NCBI GenBank assembly: GCA_964383665.1
Contig: CAYLHO010000003.1
Location: 62,001-126,000, forward strand
Source: UMGS687 sp964383665
GTDB taxonomy: Bacteria; Bacillota; Clostridia; Christensenellales; UBA1242
Length of the DNA stretch: 64,000 nt
Direction: 5' to 3'
A program made the position numbers and the translations under genes. Under the pieces are notes generated by a model that searched no databases, was not told the DNA's origin, and saw nothing but the letters and a program-made list of their open reading frames with translations. Numbering within the stretch: position 1 is the stretch's first letter; each line of letters opens with the position of its first letter. Positions 34,522 through 43,228 of this stretch are shown here, one piece after another.

Positions 34522-37500
34522 CTATTTTGCAACAACGCAATCTTCTGGAAGAATTCCAAGAAGTTCTCCTAAAAGGTGTTGCGAGATTGAAACCTCTTTG
34601 TTCATCTTGAATGCGTTTCCGGTTGCCGTGCAGCGAACATAAACCTCGCTTTGCCCTGGATAGGAATTGATTATCCCAACAATGTTGTTATAAAGAGGGA
34701 CATTTGTAACGTCAAACTTGATGAAAAGTTTTTCCTCTTTCTTTTCCGTGGATTGCTTTTGTTGACTTTTCCATGGAATGATTTCATCAACAAGAATTGT
34801 TGGTTTTTCCCCTTCGCGAAGGTTAAGTTTCCCTTTAATTGTTGCCATAGAGTCCTCAATAATCAAATTTTTCAAATTTCGATAGGCATTAGGGAAGAAT
34901 GTTAAATCAATTGTTCCATAAAGATCTTCAAGTTTTGCAAATCCCATTTCTTTATTACCGTTTTTGGTTACGGTTTTTCGAACATCGGTTATAATTCCTC
35001 CGCAAACAACTTTCATGTCGTTTTGGACATCGCCAACATAGGTTGTTGCCTCATCATCTTCCTCCTCGAAACCTTCTTCTTTTTCTGCTGTTTCAACCAT
35101 GCTTGAGTTAAAATTATAAGATTTAAACTTGTCAACATAATCGTCAAGAGGGTGCCCGGAAAGGTAGATTCCAACAACTTCTTTTTCAAATTTCAAAAGA
35201 GATTCTTTTGTATATTCTTTAATGTTTGGTAAATCAAGTTTGTCCTCAACAGCTGTTTCTTGGAAACAGTCGAAAAGAGAAAATTGACCGGTTGCTTGTT
35301 TTTTTGCTTCGTTGTTAACGCGGCTTACTGCTGTTTCATAAACAGCCATAAGTTGAGAGCGATGGACACCAAAACTGTCGAAAACACCTGCAAGAATCAT
35401 GCTTTCAAGGCAACGCTTGTTCCTTGCTTGAGGATCAATTCGCTTTATGAAATCCATAAAATCTTTGAAAGGTCCGTTTGTGTTTCGCTCTTCAATAATG
35501 CTGTCGATAACCGAAATTCCAACGTTTTTAATTGCTGCAATCCCAAAGCGTAAGTTTCCGTCCTCAACCGAGAAATATGTTTTACTTTTGTTAACATCTG
35601 GAGGCAAAACTTTGAAACCTTCTTGCTTAACATAAGTAACATATTTTTTAATTTCGTCGGAGTTTGTTATTCTGTTATTTAAAACAGCGCAAAGGAATTC
35701 AATTTCATGATAGCATTTGAGATATGCCGTTTGATAGGAAAGGTGAGCATAAGCAGCGGCATGTGATTTGTTAAATGCATATTGAGCGAAGGATTCCATC
35801 TCCGAGAAAACTTGTTCCGCAACTTCGCGCTTAACGCCAAGTTTAAGTGCTCCCGGAATTGAGCCTCTTCCTGTTGGGTCAACCCAGCCTTCAATAAACT
35901 TTTTCTTTTCAGCGGGCATCTTCTCAACTTTTTTCTTTCCCATAATTCTTCGAACGTTGTCGGCTTGCCCCATGTTATATCCGCCCATAACTTGAAAGAT
36001 TTTCATAACTTGTTCTTGATAGACAATGCAACCATAAGTAACGTTCAAAATTGGTTCAAGGCAAGGGTGGGCATATTCAATTTTTGTTGGGTTTTGTTTG
36101 TTCTTAATGTATCTTGGAATTGAATCCATAGGTCCCGGGCGATATAGGGAAACCCCAGCAATAATGTCTTCCAAGCAGTCGGGTTGAAGGTCTTTCATAA
36201 ACTTTTTCATTCCGTCGCTTTCAAGTTGGAAAATTGCATCTGTGTTTCCCGAAGAAATTAAATCGTAAACATTTTTATCGTCATATTCCATTGCATAGAA
36301 ATCTATGTCAATTCCTTTGTCTTCCTTAACATACTTAATTGCTTTGTCGATGTCGGTTAATGTTCGAAGCCCAAGGAAGTCCATTTTCAAAAGTCCAAGT
36401 TGTTCGAGCTCAATCATGTTATATTGAGTTGAAATGTCCTCGCCGCTTCGCGAAAGAGGAACAAATGTGTCAACAGGCTTTGGAGCAATAAGTGTTCCAC
36501 AAGCATGGGTTGAAACGTTTCTTGGAGTTCCCTCAAGTTTAATTGCAAGATCGCAAACGCGTTTAAGCGTTGGGTCGCTGTCGTAAATTTCGCGAAGTTC
36601 AGGAATAATGTATTTGTTATTTTCCTCTTTCCCTGTTGTTCCAAAATAATATTTTAAAACAGGAGGTTTTTTAATTCCTTCCGGAAGTTTGTTTGGAACA
36701 AGTTTTGAAATTTTATCCGCTTCGGAATATGGCACGTTAAGAGTTCTTGCGACGTCGCGAATTGCGTTTTTTGCTGCCATAGTTCCAAAAGTTGCAATTA
36801 AGGCAACATGGTCGTCGCCATATTTTCGTTTAACATATTCAATAACTTCGCCGCGTCGGTCATAATCGAAGTCAACGTCGAAATCGGGCATTGAAACACG
36901 CTCTTTGTGGATAAATCTTTCAAAAATAAGGTCATATTTAAGTGGGTCGATAAGTGTTATTCCGCTTGCATAGGCAACAATGCTTCCCGCTCCAGAGCCA
37001 CGCCCCGGTCCAACCGGAATTCCGTTGTTTCTTGCGTAGTTAATATAATCCCAAACAATAAGGAAATATTCAACAAATCCTTGCGAGTTAATAATTTCAA
37101 GTTCGCTTTCGGCTCTGTTTAAAATTTCGGGAGTAAGTTCCTTATATTTCTTTTTAAGACCTTCAAAAGTTAAGTGTCTCAAAAATTCATAACATGTCAT
37201 TCCATTTTCAGGAACATAGGAAGGAATGTAGTTTTCATTTGCTGGCATAACATATTTTGGGTCGATTCCCGGAATGTCGCCATGCGCTTTTGAACGAATT
37301 GTAACATCGCATTTGTCCGCAATTTCAAATGGAGTTTCAAGAGCGTCCTCAAACCCAACCATAGCTTCTTTCATTTCTTCATAGGTTTTGTAATAGAATT
37401 CGTCGGTGTCGAATTTAAGACGGTCGGGGTCGTCAATTTTTTTTCCCATTTGAACGCACATCAAAACATCTTGCATTTCTGCATCGTCGCGGTTGATATA

Positions 37501-38112
37501 GTGGCAGTCGTTTGTTGCAACCAGTTTAATGTTATATTTGTTTGAAAGAGCACGAAGGAAGTTGTTAACTTCTTTTTGCTCTGGGATTCCATGATTTTGA
37601 ACTTCCAAATAGAAATCGTCGCCAAAAAGATTTTTAAACCAAAGCGTGTCCTTTTCGGCTTGGTCAAATTGGCCAGCCATGATGTCTTGAGGAATTCTTC
37701 CAGCCAAACATGCACTTAAACAAATTAACCCTTCATGATTTTTTTCAAGGGTTTTAAAGTCGATTCTTGGTTTATAGTAGTAGCCATATTTAAAGGCAAT
37801 TGAGTTAAGTTTTAAAAGAGTTTTATAGCCCGTGTTGTTTTTAGCAATCAAAATTTGGTGGTAAACTTTTTGCTTCGAAATTTTGTTTTCAAGGTCTTCG
37901 CAAATATAAAATTCTGTTCCAATGATTGGTTTGATTCCGTTTGAAAGGCAAGCCGTGTAAAACTGGAGCGCGCCATACATGTTTCCGTGGTCGGTTATTG
38001 CAACCGCGTCCCAGCCGCGTTCTTTCGTGATTTCAACAAGCTTTTTAATTCGTGCAGCTCCGTCGAGAAGACTAAACTCTGTGTGGTTATGAAGATGAAC
38101 AAATTTTTCCAT
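34522..38112 (-). CDS. dnaE: DNA polymerase III alpha subunit DnaE
   Basis: The 1196-aa replicative polymerase begins with a PHP domain (VHLHNHTEFSLLDGAARI), carries the C-family palm with GPGRGSGAGS and the catalytic PDFDVDFD near residues 405-412, a second Asp region (RPGPMDSIPRYI), a helix-hairpin-helix, and a C-terminal OB fold (VVCGGIITDVRKTVTKNG). No DnaQ-like exonuclease is inserted, so it is DnaE, not PolC. It follows whiA by 41 nt but has its own promoter ending 6 nt before the ATG and no ribosome binding site. Confidence 0.97.
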   Translation of the reverse strand: MEKFVHLHNHTEFSLLDGAARIKKLVEITKERGWDAVAITDHGNMYGALQFYTACLSNGIKPIIGTEFYICEDLENKISKQKVYHQILIAKNNTGYKTLLKLNSIAFKYGYYYKPRIDFKTLEKNHEGLICLSACLAGRIPQDIMAGQFDQAEKDTLWFKNLFGDDFYLEVQNHGIPEQKEVNNFLRALSNKYNIKLVATNDCHYINRDDAEMQDVLMCVQMGKKIDDPDRLKFDTDEFYYKTYEEMKEAMVGFEDALETPFEIADKCDVTIRSKAHGDIPGIDPKYVMPANENYIPSYVPENGMTCYEFLRHLTFEGLKKKYKELTPEILNRAESELEIINSQGFVEYFLIVWDYINYARNNGIPVGPGRGSGAGSIVAYASGITLIDPLKYDLIFERFIHKERVSMPDFDVDFDYDRRGEVIEYVKRKYGDDHVALIATFGTMAAKNAIRDVARTLNVPYSEADKISKLVPNKLPEGIKKPPVLKYYFGTTGKEENNKYIIPELREIYDSDPTLKRVCDLAIKLEGTPRNVSTHACGTLIAPKPVDTFVPLSRSGEDISTQYNMIELEQLGLLKMDFLGLRTLTDIDKAIKYVKEDKGIDIDFYAMEYDDKNVYDLISSGNTDAIFQLESDGMKKFMKDLQPDCLEDIIAGVSLYRPGPMDSIPRYIKNKQNPTKIEYAHPCLEPILNVTYGCIVYQEQVMKIFQVMGGYNMGQADNVRRIMGKKKVEKMPAEKKKFIEGWVDPTGRGSIPGALKLGVKREVAEQVFSEMESFAQYAFNKSHAAAYAHLSYQTAYLKCYHEIEFLCAVLNNRITNSDEIKKYVTYVKQEGFKVLPPDVNKSKTYFSVEDGNLRFGIAAIKNVGISVIDSIIEERNTNGPFKDFMDFIKRIDPQARNKRCLESMILAGVFDSFGVHRSQLMAVYETAVSRVNNEAKKQATGQFSLFDCFQETAVEDKLDLPNIKEYTKESLLKFEKEVVGIYLSGHPLDDYVDKFKSYNFNSSMVETAEKEEGFEEEDDEATTYVGDVQNDMKVVCGGIITDVRKTVTKNGNKEMGFAKLEDLYGTIDLTFFPNAYRNLKNLIIEDSMATIKGKLNLREGEKPTILVDEIIPWKSQQKQSTEKKEEKLFIKFDVTNVPLYNNIVGIINSYPGQSEVYVRCTATGNAFKMNKEVSISQHLLGELLGILPEDCVVAK

Positions 38113-38118
38113 AACATA

Positions 38119-38146
38119 AGTTTACACTTTTTAATTTTTTTTGCAA
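38119..38146 (-). promoter_or_regulatory. Promoter giving a leaderless dnaE mRNA
   Basis: Minus strand TTGCAA (38146-38141), 16-bp spacer, TAAACT (38124-38119), then TATGTT and the dnaE ATG at 38112. No purine-rich Shine-Dalgarno exists. Confidence 0.6.
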
Positions 38147-38153
38147 AGTGAAA

Positions 38154-39101
38154 TTACATTTTTTCAGCCATCGAAATCAATTTTCTAAAGCGGTGGTTAA
38201 GTCCGCTTTTCGTAAGTTTTATGTTTGAAAGTTGCAAAAGAACATTAAGTGGTTCTTCTGGGTTTGCAAGACGAAGAAGGGCAACTTCCTCAAGGTCTGG
38301 TGGAAGTTTGTCAAGCCCAATTTTTCTGTCAATTTTTTTGATTGCGTCAAGTTGTTTTAAACTTGCTTCAACGGTTTTTGAAATGTTTCCACTTAAACAA
38401 TTTGTTTGACGGTTAATTTTGTTCCTGAAATCGCGCTTTGCAATTTCATTTTGTAAAATTAAAACCGAATTGTTTGCCCCAACAAGCGCAAGCAAATTGC
38501 AAACCTGCTCGGCGTCTTTAAGATAGAGAACGAAAAGATTTTTTCTTGTTATAAGTTTTGGCGAAATGTCGAATTGGGCAAGAACGTGGGAAAACTCGCG
38601 AAGAAGAGGAAGACTTTTTGACGAAAATTCAAGATGATAGCCGCTTGAAGTTTTTTCGTTTGCCTTCTCGCTTATCTTAATGCTTGAAGTCCCGCAGCCA
38701 AGAAACATTCCTTTAGCAAAGTTTTTTATTTCATCAACATTTTTGGTTGCAAGGCTTATGTTTTGTTCAATTGTGTTTTCATTTTTTATTTCAAGAAGCG
38801 AAAAAATTTTTTCCAAAACATTGTTTTTGAAAACGATTTTATGAAAAGTTTTATTGATAACAAAATTTTCTCTTTCTTCAATAAGATTGTCGAAATTTGC
38901 CTCAATTTCATTCTTTTTAAGTAATTTTTTTAAGTTTTTGTTCAAAAATTCAAAAACCTCTTTAATGTCTGTTGAAATTTCAATTTCTCCAAATTCATTG
39001 TAACTTCCCGATGCCAAAAAAAGCCCAAAGAAAAATGAAGGCAAAACGGTTGTTTCTTGGGAGATTAATTCAAGTTTAGAAGTTTTTGAAAATGATTCCA
39101 T
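38154..39101 (-). CDS. whiA: WhiA-family regulator
   Basis: The 315-aa protein has the N-terminal WhiA/LAGLIDADG-like fold (PSFFFGLFLASGSYNEFG; FAKGMFLGCGTSSI) and the C-terminal helix-turn-helix (PPDLEEVALLRLANPEEPL ... LTKSGLNHRFRKL). In Bacillus subtilis WhiA links nucleoid and division and affects FtsZ assembly. It lies 3 nt after the PHP gene in the murB-PHP-whiA unit. The usual companions rapZ and yvcK are absent. Confidence 0.95.
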   Translation of the reverse strand: MESFSKTSKLELISQETTVLPSFFFGLFLASGSYNEFGEIEISTDIKEVFEFLNKNLKKLLKKNEIEANFDNLIEERENFVINKTFHKIVFKNNVLEKIFSLLEIKNENTIEQNISLATKNVDEIKNFAKGMFLGCGTSSIKISEKANEKTSSGYHLEFSSKSLPLLREFSHVLAQFDISPKLITRKNLFVLYLKDAEQVCNLLALVGANNSVLILQNEIAKRDFRNKINRQTNCLSGNISKTVEASLKQLDAIKKIDRKIGLDKLPPDLEEVALLRLANPEEPLNVLLQLSNIKLTKSGLNHRFRKLISMAEKM

Positions 39102-39104
39102 TTT

Positions 39105-39869
39105 TTATTTGTTTCCTTTCTTAAAGTTTGGAAGTGAGTTTAAGTTAACAACAAGATCTGTTGGAATGTTGTTTGAAAAAACAAAGTTCGTTGGGAAGTT
39201 AACTTCGCCAACCGAAAGAGGACTGTGGGCGTCGGAATTTATTATGAGTTTAGTTCTCTTTCGAACAATTGTTTCAACGTCTTTTTCGCTGTATGCAATT
39301 CTTTTCCCGTTAACTTCCAAAAGCGTTTGCGTTTTGTTTGCGGCATCGCAAATTCTTTCAAAGTCAACTGGAAAATTAACCCCAGGGTGAGAAATTATTG
39401 TTATGTTGTTGTTTTCAATTGCGTTGCAAAGCGCTTTTGTGTTTCTTTCAAAATCTTTTTTTCGCCTAAATCCCAAAATGTTAGGAAGAAAGAATGTGAA
39501 AACATCTTTAAACTTTTTTGGCTTTGCAAACGAATGAAAACCAAGAATAACATAGTCAAAAAGTTTAATTTCGTCTGCTGTTAAGTCAATTTCCCCTCGA
39601 GGCGAAATTATGTTCGCTTCAATTCCAAGAAGAATTCTTATTCCAAGTTGCTCTTCCGCTTCTTTAATTTCCTTCCTAATTGATTCAAGATTGTTTCTTT
39701 GAAGCCCGTAAAGCATGTGGGAAAAACCATGCTCCGAAATCCCAATTTCTTTAAGTCCTTTTTGCTTTGCATTAAGTGCATTTTCAAAAATTGTTCCCTT
39801 TGCATGTTTGGATTTATGTTTCCCGCTTGAATAGATTGTGTGGGTGTGGTAGTCGCCTAATATAATCAT
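39105..39869 (-). CDS. PHP-family phosphoesterase
   Basis: The 254-aa protein shows the PHP metal motifs: DYHTHTIYSSG at residues 5-15, GISEHGF, GIEAN, GFHSF, SHPG and NSDAHSP near 217. The family includes histidinol phosphatases and nucleoside 3',5'-bisphosphate phosphatases; the substrate here cannot be told. AAAGGA precedes the ATG. It starts 56 nt inside the 3' end of murB. Confidence 0.9.
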   Translation of the reverse strand: MIILGDYHTHTIYSSGKHKSKHAKGTIFENALNAKQKGLKEIGISEHGFSHMLYGLQRNNLESIRKEIKEAEEQLGIRILLGIEANIISPRGEIDLTADEIKLFDYVILGFHSFAKPKKFKDVFTFFLPNILGFRRKKDFERNTKALCNAIENNNITIISHPGVNFPVDFERICDAANKTQTLLEVNGKRIAYSEKDVETIVRKRTKLIINSDAHSPLSVGEVNFPTNFVFSNNIPTDLVVNLNSLPNFKKGNK

Positions 39870-40770
39870 TTCGTTTTCCTTTAAAGAAAATTATTTCTTC
39901 TTCAAGCGATTCGCCAAATTCTCTTTTAACTCTTTTTTTAATAAGCTTAACAAGTTTTGAAACATCTTTGAAAGTTGCGTTTCCAGAGTTAACAATAAAT
40001 CCAGCGTGTTTTTCGCTTATCCTTGCATCTCCTATTTTAACACCTTTTAGCCCCAACTTGTCAATCATTTTTGCAGGGTAAAGAATTTCGTCGCTTTTGA
40101 TAATTCGCTTAAACACGCTCCCAGCCGAGGGGATTGAACAAGGTTGAGTTTGTTTTCGTTTGTTTAAATATTCCTTTTGAAGAACGGAAATTTCATTGCA
40201 ATTTTTTTCAAAAAGTTTGAAGGTTACGGCAAGAATAATAAGTGAGTTTTCTCTAAAAGAACTGTTGCGATAGGAAAAACTGAAATTTTTTGTCCAATAA
40301 GTTTGTTTTCCGTCAAAAACTTTAACCTTTTGAACAAAGTTGCCAATTTCGTTTCCAAACGCTCCCGCATTAATTGCGGTTGCCGCGCCAACAGTTCCAG
40401 GAATTCCAAAAGCAAACTCAAGCCCACCCAAATTATGTTCTTTCAAAAATTTTGAAAGAGAAAAGAGATTAACCCCTGCGCCGCAAGTAACATAATTTTT
40501 CGTTGCCGTAATTTTTAAAAACGAGCCGCCAAGTTTAAGGAATGTTCCGTTAAAATTTTTGTTGGCAAAAAGTGTGTTTGTTCCCGCTCCTAAAACAAAA
40601 ATCTTTTTTGTTCTTTTGAAAACTTCCAAAAGTGTTTTTGTGTTTGAAACAATAACAAAATATCTTGCAGTTCCGCCAATTCTGAACGAACAATGCCTTG
40701 AAAGAGGCTCGTTAAAAAAAACAACCCCGTCTTTCTTTTGAAGTTGTTTTAAAAACTTTTCATATCTCAT
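39814..40770 (-). CDS. murB: UDP-N-acetylenolpyruvoylglucosamine reductase
   Basis: The 318-aa FAD enzyme makes UDP-MurNAc. Seen: FRIGGTARYFVI, GAGTNTLF (FAD loop), GIPGTVGAATAINAGAFG, the catalytic-Ser motif PSAGSVFKR and KHAGFIVN. The usual end (REFGESLEEEI) is at about residue 295; 23 further residues read through into the PHP gene. That 56-nt overlap is long for this window. No ribosome binding site precedes the ATG; a possible promoter ends 5 nt before it. Confidence 0.96.
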   Translation of the reverse strand: MRYEKFLKQLQKKDGVVFFNEPLSRHCSFRIGGTARYFVIVSNTKTLLEVFKRTKKIFVLGAGTNTLFANKNFNGTFLKLGGSFLKITATKNYVTCGAGVNLFSLSKFLKEHNLGGLEFAFGIPGTVGAATAINAGAFGNEIGNFVQKVKVFDGKQTYWTKNFSFSYRNSSFRENSLIILAVTFKLFEKNCNEISVLQKEYLNKRKQTQPCSIPSAGSVFKRIIKSDEILYPAKMIDKLGLKGVKIGDARISEKHAGFIVNSGNATFKDVSKLVKLIKKRVKREFGESLEEEIIFFKGKRNDYIRRLPHPHNLFKRET

Positions 40771-40775
40771 AGTTG

Positions 40776-40805
40776 TTTATATGAAATAAAGAATTAACTT
40801 GTTAA
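40776..40805 (-). promoter_or_regulatory. Possible leaderless promoter of murB
   Basis: Minus strand TTAACA, 18-bp spacer, TATAAA, then 5 nt to the ATG at 40770. The -35 and spacer are weaker than in the other leaderless candidates. Confidence 0.4.
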
Positions 40806-41605
40806 AGTTTAAGAACTTGTTGATAGATTTCGTTTTTGCTAACGCCGCGCTCCTTGGCAACTTTTTTTATTGCATCGTTTTTTGAAAGCCCCAAGTTAAC
40901 ATAGAAAAGAACATGGTCGAACGGACTCATCGTTTCAACATCAACTTTTTCGTTGTTGCCTTCAATAATCAAAACAAATTCCCCGCGCTCGTCAATTTCT
41001 GGGAAGGAGTTTAAAGTGAAATAGTATTTTGTTTCAAAAATTTTTGTAAGTTCCTTAACAAGACATGCTTTTCGATTTCCAAGTTGTTCGTTTAAAAAAT
41101 CGATATCCTTTTTTAAATTGTGGGAAGAAACATAGAATATTAATGTTGAATTTAGGGTTGAAATTTGAGAAATAAGTTTGTTCTTTTCGGAGTTTTTCTC
41201 TGGAAGAAAACCCGCAAAGAAAAAGTTTCGCGAATCAAACCCGCTTAAAACAAGAGCTGTTGTTAAAGCATTTGCTCCGGGAACAACAGAAAACTCAATT
41301 TTATTTTCAACAAGTTTTTTTGCCAAAATGTTCCCAGGGTCGGAAATCCCTGGCATTCCCGCATCGGAAATTATTGCAATGTTTTTCCCTTCCAATGCAA
41401 GCTTGATTATGTTGTTTGAACTTTCTTGTTCGTTAAATTTATGATAGGAAATTAAGTGTTTGTTCTTAATTTCAAATTTGTCAAGCAAGATTTTTGAAGT
41501 GCGCGTGTCCTCGCAAGCAATAACATCGGAATCTTTCAAAACTTCCAGTGCTCTTAAAGTTATGTCTTTTAAATTACCAATTGGCGTTGCAACAAAATAT
41601 ATCAT
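40802..41605 (-). CDS. rsmI: 16S rRNA (cytidine-1402-2'-O)-methyltransferase
   Basis: The 267-aa enzyme has the tetrapyrrole-methylase fold: FVATPIGNLKDITLRALEVL, CEDTRTSKILLDKF, SDAGMPGISDPG and VPGANALTTALVLSGF. It adds the 2'-O-methyl to C1402 of 16S rRNA, the base also modified by RsmH. AAGGA precedes the ATG. It ends the holB-ricT-trmN6-rsmI run, the order also seen in Bacillus subtilis. Confidence 0.97.
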   Translation of the reverse strand: MIYFVATPIGNLKDITLRALEVLKDSDVIACEDTRTSKILLDKFEIKNKHLISYHKFNEQESSNNIIKLALEGKNIAIISDAGMPGISDPGNILAKKLVENKIEFSVVPGANALTTALVLSGFDSRNFFFAGFLPEKNSEKNKLISQISTLNSTLIFYVSSHNLKKDIDFLNEQLGNRKACLVKELTKIFETKYYFTLNSFPEIDERGEFVLIIEGNNEKVDVETMSPFDHVLFYVNLGLSKNDAIKKVAKERGVSKNEIYQQVLKL

Positions 41606-41660
41606 AAAAAAATCCTTATATTAAAATTATAAGGATTACATTTTTTTTGTCAACTTATGA

Positions 41661-42395
41661 TCAGTTGTTATATAACTTTTGAATTGAGAAAAGATAGTCC
41701 CCATTTTCGTCGTTTGTTATAAGCGTTGGGAAAACCTCAATTCCCTCTTTCCCGCCTTTAACGGCTTCAACCAAAACAAGAACAGGCTTTGATTTTTCGC
41801 TTGGGGAAGTGAAAAACATCTTCTTTGGTTCAAGGTTATTTTGTTTAAGTTTAAAAATAAGTTCCGCGCTTCTTTTTGCATCATAAACAACATAGAATTT
41901 TCCGCCAAAACGCAAAAGTTTTTTTGCGCAATTCGTAAGCTCGGCAAGATTTAAGCAAACTTCATGTTTTGAAATTGCTTCTTCCTCGCTTTTTGAAACA
42001 AAACTTGATTTCGAAATTTTTGTGTATGGAGGATTCGAAACAACAACGTCAAAACTTTCGGCTTTAACAAATTTCGAAAATTCTTGAATTGGTGCGTTTA
42101 CGATTTCAATTTGATTTTCAAGATTGTTAAGCAAGACATTTCGTTTTGCCAAATTTGCAACGCTTTCTTGGATTTCAAAACCGACAATTTTTTTTGGATT
42201 TTGTTTTTTCGAAAGCAAAATTGAAATAACGCCCGTTCCCGTTCCGATTTCGCAAACCAAGTCACTTTTTTTTGCCTTAACAAAATTCGCAAGGATTGCA
42301 GAATCGCTTGTGAAACAATATTTTGTTTTATCTTGAATTATCTTAAGATTGGCAAATTGAAGATCGTCAATTCTTTCGTTAGGGTTAAGATCCAT
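41661..42395 (-). CDS. TrmN6-like tRNA adenine-N6 methyltransferase
   Basis: The 244-aa Rossmann methyltransferase begins with the YabB/TrmN6 signature (NERIDDLQFANLKIIQDK, FTSDSAILANF), then CEIGTGTGVIS (SAM loop) and SNPPYTK near residue 118, the N6-adenine catalytic motif. By family it modifies A37 of tRNA-Val or a related tRNA; the exact target is inferred. It follows ricT by 1 nt, in the position of yabB. Confidence 0.88.
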   Translation of the reverse strand: MDLNPNERIDDLQFANLKIIQDKTKYCFTSDSAILANFVKAKKSDLVCEIGTGTGVISILLSKKQNPKKIVGFEIQESVANLAKRNVLLNNLENQIEIVNAPIQEFSKFVKAESFDVVVSNPPYTKISKSSFVSKSEEEAISKHEVCLNLAELTNCAKKLLRFGGKFYVVYDAKRSAELIFKLKQNNLEPKKMFFTSPSEKSKPVLVLVEAVKGGKEGIEVFPTLITNDENGDYLFSIQKLYNN

Positions 42396-42396
42396 G

Positions 42397-43221
42397 TTAT
42401 TCCTTAATTTTCTTAATTTCGCTTAAATCAAAATTTTTAATTTCAAAGCTTGCTTCATCGCCAACTTTAACTTGAACAATCCGTTTAAGCAAATCGTTAT
42501 AAACAACTTTTCCTTTGCCAATTGGCGTTATAACAGCGCTTCCAACTTTTGGCATTAACTTGCTTGTTTCGCTGTAATGTTCGTTCTCATAGCCAAGGCA
42601 GCAAAGAAGCCTGCCGCAAAGCCCGCTAACTTTTGTTGGGTTAAGAGAAAGATTTTGGGTTTTTGCCATTTTAATTGAAACATGCTCAAACTCGTTTAAA
42701 AATTGTTTGCAGCAGCATTCTTTTCCGCAAGGCCCAAATCCACCCATAACGCGGGTTTCATCGCGAGAGCCAATTTGCCTTAATTCAATTCGTGTTTTAA
42801 ACATCGAAGCAAGTTCTTTAACAAGTTCGCGGAAGTCAACTCGGTTTTCGGCGGTAAATGAAATTATGATTTTGCTTTTATCAAGGACAACCGAAACATC
42901 GCTAACCTTCATTTCAAGATTATGTTTTCTGACAAGTTTTTTTGTTTCAACCTTAACTTGTTCGGCAAGTTTTTCGTTTTCTTTGTCAATTTTTAAATCC
43001 TTTTCGCTTGCCAAGCGAACAAAAGAAAAAACCTCATTTTGATTTTCTTCGTTTTCTGCTTCTTCTTTTTCTTTGAATGATTTTGAAACAACTTTTGCAA
43101 CTTCCAAGCCGCGATTTGTTTCAACAATAATTTTGTTTCCAACGTTAACAAGATTAACATTCTCAATTTCAACAGGGAAGTTAACAGGATTTCCGTTTAA
43201 TGTTGCTGTAAATTTTTCCAT
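42397..43221 (-). CDS. ricT: RicT (PSP1 domain) protein
   Basis: The 274-aa PSP1 protein carries the cysteine set GPCGKECCCKQF and SGLCGRLLCCLGYE (about residues 164-212) that binds iron-sulfur clusters in the RicA-RicF-RicT complex. That complex supports RNase Y mRNA maturation and sporulation/biofilm phosphorelay in Bacillus. GGAG precedes the ATG. It lies between holB and the yabB homologue, but yabA, the DnaA regulator usually here, is missing. Confidence 0.95.
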   Translation of the reverse strand: MEKFTATLNGNPVNFPVEIENVNLVNVGNKIIVETNRGLEVAKVVSKSFKEKEEAENEENQNEVFSFVRLASEKDLKIDKENEKLAEQVKVETKKLVRKHNLEMKVSDVSVVLDKSKIIISFTAENRVDFRELVKELASMFKTRIELRQIGSRDETRVMGGFGPCGKECCCKQFLNEFEHVSIKMAKTQNLSLNPTKVSGLCGRLLCCLGYENEHYSETSKLMPKVGSAVITPIGKGKVVYNDLLKRIVQVKVGDEASFEIKNFDLSEIKKIKE

Positions 43222-43228
43222 GATTCTC

